Shown in pieces: positions 25,793 through 34,700 of a stretch of 64,000 bases of DNA. Numbering within the stretch: the first letter of the stretch is position 1; the number at the start of each line of letters is the position of its first letter. Origin of the DNA: UTCFX2 sp002050125 (lineage in GTDB: Bacteria; Chloroflexota; Anaerolineae; Anaerolineales; UBA4823); NCBI GenBank assembly GCA_027494035.1, contig JAOSJQ010000001.1, positions 124,001-188,000 of the forward strand, in the 5' to 3' direction. The notes under the pieces were generated by a model. The model was not told where the DNA came from, made no database searches, and saw only the letters and a list, made by a program, of their open reading frames with translations. Position numbers and translations under genes: made by a program.

Positions 25793-27123
25793 TGGCGGAA
25801 ATCGTCAAGATGCCCAAGCTGGGCTTTGATATGGCGGAAGGCACATTGATCAAATGGGTGGTCCAGGAGGGCGAGAAAGTCGAGAAGGGGAGCGTCCTGG
25901 CGGAAATCGAAACCGACAAAGCCACAGTCGAGGTGGAATCAAACTATGAAGGCGTGGTTGCCCGCCACCTGGTGGAAGCCGGCGCAATTGTACCGGTCAA
26001 CTCACCGATCGCGATCATTGCCGCGCCGGGCGAGGATGTGAAAAAAGCCTCTGAATCGCCTGAAGCGCAGGCAATCACCCTTCCAGAAACCGAACCTGCA
26101 AGCGAAGAGAAAGCCGCGGAGACCGCTCCAGCGCCCGCCCCAGCCGCTGAGGCGGAAACGTCCGAAGACGCCAGGCTTCCGGAGGGCGTCCGCGCCTCGC
26201 CAATCGCCCGGCGCATGGCGTCTGACGCCAGGGTCAACCTCAGCCAAGTCGCCGGTTCAGGACCGAGCGGTCGAATTGTCAAGAAAGACATTATGGCTTA
26301 CTTACAGGCGCCCGCGCTGGCAAAGGCGGCTGCGTCAGCGCCAGCCAGAGGGGAACCAGCCCCTCAGCTTGCCGAGAAAGCTGTAAAGCCTCTGACGCCT
26401 CTAGCGCCGCTGCCTACACTCTCTGGCGCAGAAACCCCTGCCGACGAGATCGTTCCACTCAACCGGCTGCGCCTGGCGATCGGGCGGCGGATGGTCGAAG
26501 CGAAGCAGCAGGCGCCCCACTTTTACATCACGCACGAATATGACGTGGATGCCCTGATGGCGCTGCGCCAACAAGCCAATTCGATGCTCCAAGAGGATGA
26601 GAAGATTTCGGTCAATGATTTCATTGTCAAGGGCGTGGCGCTTGCCTTGCGTCAATTTCCCAACCTGAACGCCTCGAAAAACGACGACCAGGTCATCCGG
26701 CACGGCGCGGTCAACATCGGCGTCGCGGTCGCAGTCGAGGGCGGCTTGCTGACGGTCGTTTGCCGCGATGCGGATCATAAACCGCTGCGCCAGATCGCAG
26801 TCGAGGTGCGCACGCTGGCTTCCCGGGCGCGCGAGGGCAAGGTCCGTCCTGAAGACATCGAAGGTTCTACCTTCTCGATCAGCAACCTGGGAATGTTCGA
26901 CGTAGAGAATTTCAGCGCGATTATCAACCCGCCCGAAGCCGCAATCCTGGCGGTTGGCTCAGCGCGCCAGGTACCAGTCGTAAAACACGAAAGCCTTACG
27001 ATTGGCTGGAGGATGAAAGCAACCATCTCGGTCGATCACCGCGTCAGCGACGGAGCAGAGGCAGCCCGCTTTATGCAGGCTCTGGCTGATTATTTAGAGG
27101 AGCCGTTGAAGCTCCTGTTGTAA
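25792..27123 (+). CDS. pdhC: Dihydrolipoamide acetyltransferase (E2)
   Basis: Lipoyl-dependent acyltransferase, 443 aa from the second ATG, which is preferred because it overlaps the pdhB stop. The N-terminal lipoyl domain has the lipoylated K43 in 'EIETDKATVEV'. A flexible Ala/Pro/Glu linker precedes the E1/E3-binding domain at about 131-168 ('RASPIARRMASDARVNLSQVAGSGPSGRI'-like block). A second Pro/Ala linker leads to the catalytic domain from about 218. The acyltransferase signature D-H-R-V-S-D-G lies near residue 415. It transfers acetyl groups to CoA as the core of the complex. An E3 must be encoded elsewhere. Confidence 0.94.
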   Translation: MAEIVKMPKLGFDMAEGTLIKWVVQEGEKVEKGSVLAEIETDKATVEVESNYEGVVARHLVEAGAIVPVNSPIAIIAAPGEDVKKASESPEAQAITLPETEPASEEKAAETAPAPAPAAEAETSEDARLPEGVRASPIARRMASDARVNLSQVAGSGPSGRIVKKDIMAYLQAPALAKAAASAPARGEPAPQLAEKAVKPLTPLAPLPTLSGAETPADEIVPLNRLRLAIGRRMVEAKQQAPHFYITHEYDVDALMALRQQANSMLQEDEKISVNDFIVKGVALALRQFPNLNASKNDDQVIRHGAVNIGVAVAVEGGLLTVVCRDADHKPLRQIAVEVRTLASRAREGKVRPEDIEGSTFSISNLGMFDVENFSAIINPPEAAILAVGSARQVPVVKHESLTIGWRMKATISVDHRVSDGAEAARFMQALADYLEEPLKLLL

Positions 27124-27186
27124 CCCACAGCCAGAGTCGGCTGTCGAAAAAAATCAAATCAGGCATAGCTGGTTCTGGGAATAGCA

Positions 27187-27212
27187 GGGGCGCATTCAAT
27201 TGCGCCCCTTTA
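27187..27212 (+). terminator. Terminator after pdhABC
   Basis: Eight-base GC-rich stem (ggggcgca / tgcgcccc) with a six-base loop, followed by a short T run. It lies 63 bases after the E2 stop and before the next ribosome site. Confidence 0.65.
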
Positions 27213-27234
27213 CTCATGGAAAACGGAGTGAACA

Positions 27235-27816
27235 ATGAGCGACGCGGAATATGAACTGCGGTTCATGAAGGCAGGCATCGAGCAGCTCGAAAGTTATCTG
27301 CTCTCGCGGGATGTTTTTCGCCCCATCGGGATTCCAAACAAAGCCAGTGAACCCCCATACCCTCAACTGACCCTCGGGTGGCTGTTGCTTTTCCAGTTGA
27401 GAGCTCGCGCAGTCAGCCAAACGAGCAAACAGCAATCCGAACTTAAGCGGTTGGAGGCGGAAATGGAGGTGGTTCGCTCGAAATGGCGCACCGCCTGGAG
27501 CAACAAAGCCGCCGCAGAATTCAGATCCCGGCTGAACCTGTGGACCAACTTCCTGAACGATTTTGAAACCGACCCTACAGACAACCTCGATCGCTTTCCG
27601 TATGAAGTCACACGGCGGGTACAGCTCGATCTGCTCATGGAGGAAATATTCGAGTTGCCCAAGGCGGATCGAGACGCGCTAAACGGCTTGGACGTACTCC
27701 TGAATGCCATCTTCATCCCCGGTGATTTCGTTTGGGAACCGATCTTCAAACCCAGTTTCCCCAAAGCGCGTTTTTGGTATCTATACGGCTCGCTGCGGGT
27801 CGATCAAGGAGCCTGA
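27235..27816 (+). CDS. Conserved protein of unknown function
   Basis: 193-aa soluble protein that I do not recognise. It is mostly alpha-helical by composition, with a charged, Gln/Lys/Glu-rich helix at residues 70-95 that could form a coiled coil, and a Trp/Phe-rich C-terminus ('PGDFVWEPIFKPSFPKARFWYLYG'). There is no signal peptide or membrane helix. A GGAGTG ribosome site precedes the ATG, and codon use matches the neighbours, so it is a real gene. It starts after the pdh terminator and lies 12 bases before the MFS gene, so those two are probably co-transcribed. Confidence 0.7.
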   Translation: MSDAEYELRFMKAGIEQLESYLLSRDVFRPIGIPNKASEPPYPQLTLGWLLLFQLRARAVSQTSKQQSELKRLEAEMEVVRSKWRTAWSNKAAAEFRSRLNLWTNFLNDFETDPTDNLDRFPYEVTRRVQLDLLMEEIFELPKADRDALNGLDVLLNAIFIPGDFVWEPIFKPSFPKARFWYLYGSLRVDQGA

Positions 27817-27828
27817 ACTCGAAGAAAA

Positions 27829-29142
27829 ATGCTGCGAATTCTGCGTAAACTTAATTTCCAGGTCGCGCCTACCGGCGCGCCACTTGCTCAAGAGAGAAAT
27901 TTTCTATACGTTCAAATCGACGCAATCGGGATCGGGCTTGCCAACGCCGCCAGCCCGTTCTTGCCCGTGTTTCTAGCCCGGCTGGGCGCTACCAACTTTC
28001 AGGTCGGCTTGCTGACCGCCATGCCGGCTGCAACGGGTCTCGTGCTCGCCATTCTGGTGGGGAATTTTCTGCAATCCCGCCGCAACATCGTTCCCTGGTT
28101 TAGCGCCGCGCGCTTGATGGTGGTATCCGCCTACGCCGCCACGGGTCTGGCGCCCTTCCTCGTCTCGGGAGACCTTCTCATCACGACCATTTTAGCGATT
28201 TGGGCAATGGTGACGATACCGCAGACGGCGGTCGCAGTTGCCTTTTCGGTGGTGATGAACTCGGTGGCGGGTCCCTCTTTCCGCTACGACTTGATGAGCC
28301 GCCGCTGGTCTGTGCTCGGCTTGACGTCAGCGGTCACCGTCGCGCTGGTCGGGCGGGTTCTGGATCTGGTCAATTTCCCGATCAATTATCAGATCGTCTT
28401 TATCGGTCTTTCTGCCGGCGGACTGCTCAGTTTCATTTTCTCCAGCCGCCTGAAAATCCCCGATACTCCGCCCAGAACTTCGCCGCCAGGCAGATCCATT
28501 GTCCAGCGCAGCCAGGATTACTTCAAGTTGATTGGGGAGCATCCGGATTTCATCCAATTTTCGCTCAAGCGTTTCGTGTACATGACCGGTACGACGCTCG
28601 CGATCCCTCTATTCCCGTTATATTTTGTGCGCGAGCTCGACGCCAGCGATTCCGCCATCGGCATGATCAACATGGCGCAAACCGCGGTGCTGCTGATCGG
28701 GTATGCGCTGTGGACGCGCCAGAACCGCAAGCGCGGATCCCGATTTGTCCTCACGATCACCACCTTGGGTCTCAGCCTTTATCCGGCAATCGTGGCGCTT
28801 ACCCACCAGGTGAACTGGATCATATTATTCGCGGGTCTTGCGGGGATCTTCCAGGCAGGGATTGATCTGGTTTTCTTTGATGAGTTGATGAAAACCGTCC
28901 CGGTGGAATTCAGCGCCACATTTGTCTCGCTCGCTCAAAGCTTGCAATACGCCTCAGCCATCCTGGCGCCAATCCTGGGGACTTTTCTGGCGTCTCAAAT
29001 CGGATTGAGCGGGGCGTTGTTCGTCGCCACCGGAATCCGGTTAGCCGGCTTCTGCCTGTTTGCCTTTTGGACGCCCTCAAAAATCAGCAGCCTGATCGAT
29101 AAAACGATCCCCTATTGTCAGATTCGTGTTAGAGAGATGTAA
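27829..29142 (+). CDS. MFS transporter
   Basis: Major facilitator superfamily membrane protein, 437 aa. About twelve hydrophobic helices are separated by short loops. The N-terminal half has 'NAASPFLPVFLARLGATNFQVGLLTAMPAA', a common MFS helix 1-2 pattern, and a central basic loop near residue 215 ('TSPPGRSIVQRSQDYF') divides the two six-helix halves. Its substrate cannot be read from the sequence. The short gap to the unknown upstream gene suggests co-expression. There is no strong terminator after it. Confidence 0.85.
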   Translation: MLRILRKLNFQVAPTGAPLAQERNFLYVQIDAIGIGLANAASPFLPVFLARLGATNFQVGLLTAMPAATGLVLAILVGNFLQSRRNIVPWFSAARLMVVSAYAATGLAPFLVSGDLLITTILAIWAMVTIPQTAVAVAFSVVMNSVAGPSFRYDLMSRRWSVLGLTSAVTVALVGRVLDLVNFPINYQIVFIGLSAGGLLSFIFSSRLKIPDTPPRTSPPGRSIVQRSQDYFKLIGEHPDFIQFSLKRFVYMTGTTLAIPLFPLYFVRELDASDSAIGMINMAQTAVLLIGYALWTRQNRKRGSRFVLTITTLGLSLYPAIVALTHQVNWIILFAGLAGIFQAGIDLVFFDELMKTVPVEFSATFVSLAQSLQYASAILAPILGTFLASQIGLSGALFVATGIRLAGFCLFAFWTPSKISSLIDKTIPYCQIRVREM

Positions 29143-29181
29143 ATATATCGTTAGAAATCTATACGATATATGCACAGAATA

Positions 29182-29210
29182 TTTACTTGGTCGCCGCATT
29201 ATGCTATGAT
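29182..29210 (+). promoter_or_regulatory. Promoter for the site-2 protease gene
   Basis: TTTACT and TATGAT separated by 17 bases, with a TGC extended -10. The leader to the ATG at 29300 would be about 80 bases. Confidence 0.45.
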
Positions 29211-29299
29211 GTATCTGCAAGCGTTGTTTTATCGTCGAAGCATTCGTATCTATCTAAAGAGAGATCAGTTGCATTACAGGTAAAGGAACGGAGAAGTCA

Positions 29300-30418
29300 A
29301 TGAACGCAAATTTCAATCTCGGAAAGATCAAAGGGATTCCCATTGGGATACACGCCAGTTGGTTCCTGGTCTTCTTTCTGGTCACATGGAGCCTGGCGTC
29401 CGGTTATCTGCCGCAAGAATATCCTCAAATTCCGACCGGGGTCATAATAATTCTGGCAGTTGCCACCAGCTTGCTGTTTTTCGGCTCAGTCTTGTTTCAC
29501 GAACTGGGTCACTCGTTGATCGCGCTGCGCAACCAGATCCCGGTAAAAAGCATCACCCTTTTCATTTTTGGCGGTGTCGCTCAAATCGGGCGGGACCCCA
29601 AAACGCCCGGGGCTGAGTTCCGCATCGCCATCGCCGGTCCGCTCGCCAGCCTGTTCCTGGGCGGGCTGTTCGGCGGTCTGTACCTGCTCGGTCAGCACAT
29701 CCCCTATCTGGCTGCTCCCAGCCTGTACCTCATGCGCATCAATCTGATCCTGGGAGTTTTCAATATGATTCCCGGCTTCCCATTGGATGGTGGACGGGTG
29801 CTGCGGTCAATCGTGTGGAAGCTCAGCGGCAATTACCTGCGCTCCACCCAAATCGCCTCCGCCGGCGGACAGATGGTCGCCTTTGGCTTTATTGCCTTTG
29901 GTATCTTGTCCGTTTTCAACGGACAGTTGCTGAACGGTCTTTGGCTGGCTTTCATCGGATGGTTCTTGCAGAACGCCGCCGCCTCCGCTGCCCAACAGGT
30001 TAACGTGCAGGAGCGGCTGCGCGGGTCTACCGTCGCCCAGGCGATGAGCCGGGACTGCGCTCAAGTCCCCGGGTTGATGACCTTGAACCAGATTGTTCAG
30101 GAACGCGTGCTCTCGCGCGGCCAGCACTCCTTTTTTGTCACAGATTTCAGCGGGACGAACATCGGCGCGCTGACCCTTCAGGACATCACCCAGATCCCCC
30201 AGCTTCAGTGGCGGTTTACTACCGCTCAAACCGTCATGACCCCGCTTCACAAACTTGTCACCGTCGACACGGACATGGAGCTCCTCGCGGCTCTCCAAAA
30301 AATGGAAGAGGCGAACCTCACCCAAGTGTCAGTTGTCGATGATGATAGGCTAGTTGGTATTTTGTCAAGAGAAAACATCGCGAGCTATTTGAAGCTGCGC
30401 AGCGCCCTCAAGATGTAG
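29300..30418 (+). CDS. Site-2 protease family (M50) membrane metalloprotease with CBS pair
   Basis: Intramembrane zinc protease, 372 aa. The zinc site is H-E-L-G-H at residues 67-71 in a membrane helix, and the third ligand is D163 in 'NMIPGFPLDGGRVLRS'. Five or six hydrophobic segments span residues 15-225. The C-terminal 130 residues are two CBS motifs, which in this subfamily are cytoplasmic and may bind adenylate ligands to gate proteolysis. Such proteases cleave membrane-anchored regulators, including anti-sigma factors. No substrate gene is adjacent, but the membrane-anchored sigma-like proteins at 18884-23609 are conceivable targets (inference). An AGGAACGGAG ribosome site precedes the ATG. 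Confidence 0.92.
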   Translation: MNANFNLGKIKGIPIGIHASWFLVFFLVTWSLASGYLPQEYPQIPTGVIIILAVATSLLFFGSVLFHELGHSLIALRNQIPVKSITLFIFGGVAQIGRDPKTPGAEFRIAIAGPLASLFLGGLFGGLYLLGQHIPYLAAPSLYLMRINLILGVFNMIPGFPLDGGRVLRSIVWKLSGNYLRSTQIASAGGQMVAFGFIAFGILSVFNGQLLNGLWLAFIGWFLQNAAASAAQQVNVQERLRGSTVAQAMSRDCAQVPGLMTLNQIVQERVLSRGQHSFFVTDFSGTNIGALTLQDITQIPQLQWRFTTAQTVMTPLHKLVTVDTDMELLAALQKMEEANLTQVSVVDDDRLVGILSRENIASYLKLRSALKM

Positions 30419-30450
30419 CCTGAGAACACCCTCATAACCTTACCATTAGC

Positions 30451-30487
30451 GTGTGCCATCCCGCAGCATTGCTGTGAGATGGCACAC
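30451..30487. other. Stem-loop between convergent genes
   Basis: Perfect ten-base outer stem (gtgtgccatc / gatggcacac) with an inner four-base stem (cagc/gctg), between the convergent M50 and TrpB-like genes. There is no T run after it on either strand, so termination by it is uncertain. Confidence 0.55.
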
Positions 30488-30515
30488 GAAAAATATCAGG
30501 CGGCGCAGTTGAAAA

Positions 30516-31904
30516 TTACTCGAGCGGCAGCGCGACCCTCGGCAAATGTCTAAGCGACGCCTGCAAGGCTGCTTCTGGAAAAACATAATTTTCCAGTTTG
30601 CCGCCAAAATAGGCTTCATAAGCCGCCATATCGAAGTTCCCATGCCCCGAAAGGTTAAAGAGAATAACCCGCTTCTCGCCCTTCTCCTTGGCGTCCAGCG
30701 CTTCATCGATCGCAGTTCGGATGGCATGCGCGCTTTCAGGGGCAGGGATGATCCCCTCTGAACGGGCAAAAAGAATCGCGGCTTCGAACGTAGGCAACTG
30801 GGGCAGCGCCACTGCCTGGATGTGACCCGCATCATAAAGCGCGCATAAGGTGGGCGCCATACCATGATAGCGCAGTCCGCCGGCGTGAATCGCGGGCGGC
30901 ATAAAGGCATGTCCAAGCGTGTGCATTTTGACAATCGGCGCCATTTGGGCAGTGTCGCCATAATCGAAAGTATATATGCCGCGCGTAAGGGAGGGGGTCG
31001 CGTCTGGCTCCACTGCTACCAGACGGGTATTCTTCCCTTCCCGCAAATTCTGACGCAGAAACGGAAAAGCAATCCCTGCAAAATTCGATCCGCCGCCAAC
31101 GCAGCCGATCACAACGTCTGGATACTCGCCAGCCATATCCATCTGCTTCAACGCTTCCTCGCCGATGACGCTCTGGTGAAGCAGCACGTGATGCAACACA
31201 GATCCGAGGCTGTATTTCTTTGCGCCTCCAGATGTTGCGGCAACCTCGACCGCCTCTGAGATCGCAATGCCGAGCGAGCCGGGTGTTTCAGGGTCTTGCG
31301 CAAGCAGGCTGCGCCCATAATTGGTGCGATCGGTCGGGCTGGCGAACACCTGAGCGCCATAAGTCTCCATCATCAACCGGCGGTAGGGTTTTTGGTCATA
31401 AGAAACCCGGACCATGTAAACTTCAAGGTCTAGATTGAAGAAGCTGCAGGCTAAAGCCAGAGCGGATCCCCATTGTCCCGCGCCGGTTTCGGTTGTCAAC
31501 GCCTTTGTTCCTGCGAGCTTGTTGTAATACGCCTGGGCAATCGCTGTATTGGGTTTGTGGCTGCCGGCTGGGGATACCCCTTCGTGCTTGAAGTAGATGT
31601 GCGCCGGGGTGTCCAGCGCTTTCTCGAGCCGGCGGGCGCGCAACAACGGCGTGGGGCGGTACAGTCGGTAAATCTCGCGCACTTCTTCGGGGATCTCGAT
31701 ATAACGCTCTGTGCTGATCTCTTGAAGGATCAGATCCATCGGGAAGAGCACAGATAGGAAGTCCGGGGTGACCGGCTCCAACGTTTGGGGGTGAAGCACC
31801 GGCGCCGGCGGGACTGGGCTGTCCGCGTTGATGTTGTACCAGAACTTCGGCAGATCGGCTTCACCGAGAATAAAACGGGTTTGATTGGATGATTGAGTGT
31901 TCAT
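30516..31904 (-). CDS. trpB: TrpB-like pyridoxal-phosphate synthase (TrpB2 type)
   Basis: Tryptophan-synthase-beta-like protein of the TrpB2 (TIGR01415) branch, 462 aa. The PLP Lys is K117 in 'GSHKPNTA', the catalytic Glu is E108 in 'YFKHEGVSPAG', and the phosphate loop is 'GCVGGGSNFAG'. The start at 31904 follows AGTTCGGAGGAAAAC. The longer open frame to 32054 would translate riboswitch RNA and is rejected. No trpA is adjacent, as is usual for TrpB2, which may condense indole with serine on its own. A tryptophan-specific T-box leader directly upstream shows that uncharged tRNA-Trp controls it, which supports a real role in tryptophan supply. Confidence 0.93.
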   Translation of the reverse strand: MNTQSSNQTRFILGEADLPKFWYNINADSPVPPAPVLHPQTLEPVTPDFLSVLFPMDLILQEISTERYIEIPEEVREIYRLYRPTPLLRARRLEKALDTPAHIYFKHEGVSPAGSHKPNTAIAQAYYNKLAGTKALTTETGAGQWGSALALACSFFNLDLEVYMVRVSYDQKPYRRLMMETYGAQVFASPTDRTNYGRSLLAQDPETPGSLGIAISEAVEVAATSGGAKKYSLGSVLHHVLLHQSVIGEEALKQMDMAGEYPDVVIGCVGGGSNFAGIAFPFLRQNLREGKNTRLVAVEPDATPSLTRGIYTFDYGDTAQMAPIVKMHTLGHAFMPPAIHAGGLRYHGMAPTLCALYDAGHIQAVALPQLPTFEAAILFARSEGIIPAPESAHAIRTAIDEALDAKEKGEKRVILFNLSGHGNFDMAAYEAYFGGKLENYVFPEAALQASLRHLPRVALPLE

Positions 31905-31984
31905 GTTTTCCTCCGAACTTTGATTTTGATCGACGAACTCACTTGCTTGTCTCAGCGGACGAGCCGTTCTGACCGGCAGCGGGT

Positions 31985-32310
31985 AATAAAAAACGCTCGT
32001 CCCAATTGGGGACGAACGCTCTGGGATTTTTTCAATCCACGCCCGTGGTGCCACCCCGGTTAGGCTCGCTCCACCTTAATGAAAAAACCTGCCGGTGATG
32101 CGACAGGGATTTTGTTGGAGACCAGCCTCACTCGTTTCGGGTACTAACATACCCTTTGCCCTGATAACGGTGGCAACTCCGGCGCAGGCTACTCGACTTT
32201 AGCGGTCTTTCACCCTGCAACTCCAAGGTCCATTCCGCATCTCCGTGCGGGCGGCTTTTCACCTGCTGCCGCTCTCTGTACCGCCGGTGCGATGCTTACT
32301 CGCCCTCTTC
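31985..32310 (-). promoter_or_regulatory. T-box riboswitch, tryptophan-specific
   Basis: Leader RNA of trpB2. Read on the minus strand it has the stem I AGAGAGC element (32271-32277). A specifier loop follows in which GAA precedes the codon TGG (32230-32232) and an A comes after it, the usual arrangement. The conserved T-box sequence GGGGTGGCACCACGGGC is at 32041-32057, and the intrinsic terminator is at 31988-32018. Established T-box mechanism: uncharged tRNA pairs with the specifier and with the T-box bulge, which favours the antiterminator and allows transcription. TGG specifies tRNA-Trp. The exact 5' end is estimated. Confidence 0.9.
31988..32018 (-). terminator. T-box-controlled terminator upstream of trpB2
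   Basis: On the minus strand a ten-base stem (cgttcgtccc / gggacgagcg, one U-G pair) is followed by a run of six or more T. The U-G pair is valid only in the minus-strand RNA, which fits the direction of trpB2. It is the switchable terminator of the T-box leader. Confidence 0.8.
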
Positions 32311-32375
32311 GTAGTTTTTTAGAGATCAATTTTTTGGATCAGATTGGGTGGATTATAAGCCAAGCTCCAAATCTG

Positions 32376-32897
32376 TCAAGGGCGGCTTTCCACATTTTTA
32401 CCTGCATCAATCCGCACCAATCGGGAAAAATCAAAGGCGTAGTCATTTTCTGGATTTTGGGGATGATGGCTGCGCTCCAACTCAACCCAACCGTTCCAAT
32501 CCATATCCGGAAAGAACACATCGCAGCCTGCGTCCACTTGCACGCGCGTCAGATAGATTTGATCTGCCTGCGGAAGGACTCCCGCAAAAACCTGCCCGCC
32601 GCCAACCACCATGAGTTCGACTTCACCACGCGCCTCTGCCAGTTCAATCGCGGCGTTGAGGCTGGTTGCTCGCAGGATACCCGGGGCGGAAAAATCCTCA
32701 TTGCGGGTCAGCACAATTGTCGTCCTGCCTGGCAGGCTTCGCCCGATCGATTCGTACGTTTTACGCCCCATCAGCATATGGTGCCCGCTGGTGATCGCTT
32801 TGAACAGCTTTAGGTCTGCGCGCAAATGCCAGGGGAGGCGACCTTCTTTCCCAATCCCATTCCGAAGATCCACCGCTGCGACCAGCGAGATAATCAC
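32376..32897 (-). CDS. folA: Dihydrofolate reductase
   Basis: DHFR, 173 aa, reducing dihydrofolate to tetrahydrofolate with NADPH. Family blocks are present in order: 'ISLVAAVDLRNGIGKEGRLPWHLRADLKLFK' (substrate-binding acidic residue region), 'HHMLMGRKTYESIGRSLPGR' (NADPH binding), 'VVGGGQVFAGVLPQADQIYLT' (GG motif). The start overlaps the thyA stop by four bases, coupling the two enzymes: ThyA makes dihydrofolate and FolA regenerates tetrahydrofolate. A gap follows, with the T-box leader of trpB2 beginning about 65 bases downstream on the same strand. Confidence 0.96.
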   Translation of the reverse strand: MIISLVAAVDLRNGIGKEGRLPWHLRADLKLFKAITSGHHMLMGRKTYESIGRSLPGRTTIVLTRNEDFSAPGILRATSLNAAIELAEARGEVELMVVGGGQVFAGVLPQADQIYLTRVQVDAGCDVFFPDMDWNGWVELERSHHPQNPENDYAFDFSRLVRIDAGKNVESRP

Positions 32898-33688
32898 ACC
32901 GAGACCTCCGCCTTGATGTGCGGGTGAGCCTGGTAATCCACCAGTTCGAAGTCCTCGAAACTAAAGTCAAAGATCGACTTGACTTGAGGGTTGATTTTCA
33001 TTTGCGGGAGCGGAAACGGTGAACGCGTAAGCTGCAGCTTGGCTTGTTCAATATGGTTACAGTACAGGTGAACGTCTCCAAACGTATGCACAAAATCTCC
33101 CGGCTGCAGGTCGCACACCTGCGCTACCATCATCGCCAGGAGCGAATACGAGGCGATGTTAAACGGGACGCCCAGGAAGACATCGGCTGAACGTTGATAT
33201 AGCTGGCACGAGAGGCGACCGCGCGACACATAGAATTGGAACAAAGTGTGGCAGGGCGGCAGCGCCATCCGATTGATTTCAGCCGGGTTCCAGGCGCTCA
33301 CAATCAGCCGGCGCGAGGTCGGGTTTTTCTTGATTTGTTCCACCACCCAGGTGATTTGATCGATAGAGCGACCGTCGTTGGTCTGCCAGTTGCGCCACTG
33401 GCTGCCATATACTGGGCCCAGATTCCCATCCTCATCCGCCCATTCGTCCCAGATGCGCACCCCATGCTCGGTGAGGTAGGCGATGTTCGTTTCACCCTTC
33501 AAAAACCACAGAAGCTCATAAATGATCGAACGCAGGTGCAGCTTCTTCGTCGTGAGGATGGGAAAACCATCCGCAAGATTAAAGCGCATCTGGTATCCAA
33601 AAACCGAGAGCGTACCCGTCCCGGTGCGATCATCCTTGGCGTCCCCCGATTCAAGAAGATGGTCGAGCAATTCCAGATATTGTCTCAT
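32894..33688 (-). CDS. thyA: Thymidylate synthase
   Basis: Folate-dependent thymidylate synthase, 264 aa, the same length as the E. coli enzyme and with the nucleophile at the same position, C146 in 'LPPCHTLFQFYV'. Also present are the N-terminal 'DRTGTGTLSVFGYQMRF' with the phosphate-binding Arg, 'YELLWFLKGETNI', and the dUMP-binding 'RRLIVSAWNP'. It converts dUMP to dTMP with methylenetetrahydrofolate. It overlaps ribF upstream by 38 bases and folA downstream by 4, so it is part of one dense minus-strand operon. Confidence 0.97.
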   Translation of the reverse strand: MRQYLELLDHLLESGDAKDDRTGTGTLSVFGYQMRFNLADGFPILTTKKLHLRSIIYELLWFLKGETNIAYLTEHGVRIWDEWADEDGNLGPVYGSQWRNWQTNDGRSIDQITWVVEQIKKNPTSRRLIVSAWNPAEINRMALPPCHTLFQFYVSRGRLSCQLYQRSADVFLGVPFNIASYSLLAMMVAQVCDLQPGDFVHTFGDVHLYCNHIEQAKLQLTRSPFPLPQMKINPQVKSIFDFSFEDFELVDYQAHPHIKAEVSV

Positions 33689-34616
33689 GTCGGCTCACCT
33701 CTAATAACGATCTGGCTTTTTCTATATCCTGATGAACCTGCTGGACCAATCCCTCGATGTTCTCGAAGCGCTGTTCGTCCCGCAGACGGAATAAGAATGA
33801 AAGTGATACCTGCTTACGATACAGGTCCTGGTCGAAATCGATTATGTGAGCTTCAACGTGGGGATACTCCTCTTGTTGGTCAAAAGTGGGTCGGTATCCA
33901 ATGTTGGAAACAGCCGGATGCGCGCTGCCATCCACGGCTGCCCAGCCGGCATACACCCCTGGTTTTAGCAGTGCGCGCTCCCGCCATACTTCAAGATTGG
34001 CAGTTGGGATGCCAAGCGTTTTGCCCCGCCCATCCCCATGCACCACCTCGCCGGATATCTGGTATGGTCGGCTCAGCAACCTTTGGACGGTACTGACATC
34101 TCCTTCGCTCAGCGCCTGGCGCACCCAGCTTGAAGAGACAACCCGCCCGTCCAAGGTCACCGGCTGCAGCGCCTGGACGCGGTAACCAAACTGCCTGCCA
34201 AGCTGTTCCAACCGGGGAAGATCGCCCTCACGGTTGTGACCCAGCGCAAAATCACTCCCGATGCACAGGCGCTTGAAGCCCAGCCTTTGATGCAAATAGC
34301 TTACGAAATCCCGCGCCGATAGCTGCGCCAATTGCCGATTGAAAGGATGGCTGATCATGTAATCCAGACCCATTTCAGCCAATAGCTGAGCCTTCTCCTC
34401 CGGCGTAGTGAGATAAAAAGCGCCGGATCGTTTGCCAAGCACGACGCCCGGATGGGGATAAAAGGTTAGCACAACCGAGGGGACGTGATCTTCACGCGCG
34501 CCGTGGACGATCTGGTTCACAATCTTCTGGTGTCCAAGGTGAACGCCATCGAATGACCCGATTGTCAACCACGATCCGCTCAGACCTAGCCCATCGATCG
34601 ACCATAGATGCTGCAT
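33651..34616 (-). CDS. ribF: Bifunctional riboflavin kinase / FAD synthetase
   Basis: RibF, 321 aa, phosphorylating riboflavin to FMN and adenylating FMN to FAD. The N-terminal FAD-synthetase domain has 'LTIGSFDGVHLGHQKIV' (nucleotidyltransferase HxGH motif) and 'LCIGSDFALGHNREGD'. The C-terminal riboflavin-kinase domain has 'GEVVHGDGRGKTLGIPTANL' and 'VSNIGYRPTFDQ'. It lies downstream of truB, the common truB-ribF order, and its C-terminal end overlaps thyA by 38 bases. The start at 34616 gives the usual short N-terminal lead. Confidence 0.95.
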   Translation of the reverse strand: MQHLWSIDGLGLSGSWLTIGSFDGVHLGHQKIVNQIVHGAREDHVPSVVLTFYPHPGVVLGKRSGAFYLTTPEEKAQLLAEMGLDYMISHPFNRQLAQLSARDFVSYLHQRLGFKRLCIGSDFALGHNREGDLPRLEQLGRQFGYRVQALQPVTLDGRVVSSSWVRQALSEGDVSTVQRLLSRPYQISGEVVHGDGRGKTLGIPTANLEVWRERALLKPGVYAGWAAVDGSAHPAVSNIGYRPTFDQQEEYPHVEAHIIDFDQDLYRKQVSLSFLFRLRDEQRFENIEGLVQQVHQDIEKARSLLEVSRHETISGIARPSS

Positions 34617-34700
34617 CGTTTGCTGTCCCTTGAAATCCCGTTCCGCCCAGAGAAGATCAAGCCAGGAACCAAATCCGTAGCGCTTCTTGATCGAAGACCG

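Noticed and set aside
28200..28865. 221-aa open frame within the MFS gene
   Set aside because: Shadow frame of the transporter; rich in His/Arg/Gln as expected from out-of-frame reading of this GC-rich DNA.
31905..32054. N-terminal extension of the TrpB-like protein by 50 residues
   Set aside because: The extension translates the terminator and T-box leader; the ATG at 31904 has a clear GGAGG site and gives the normal family N-terminus.
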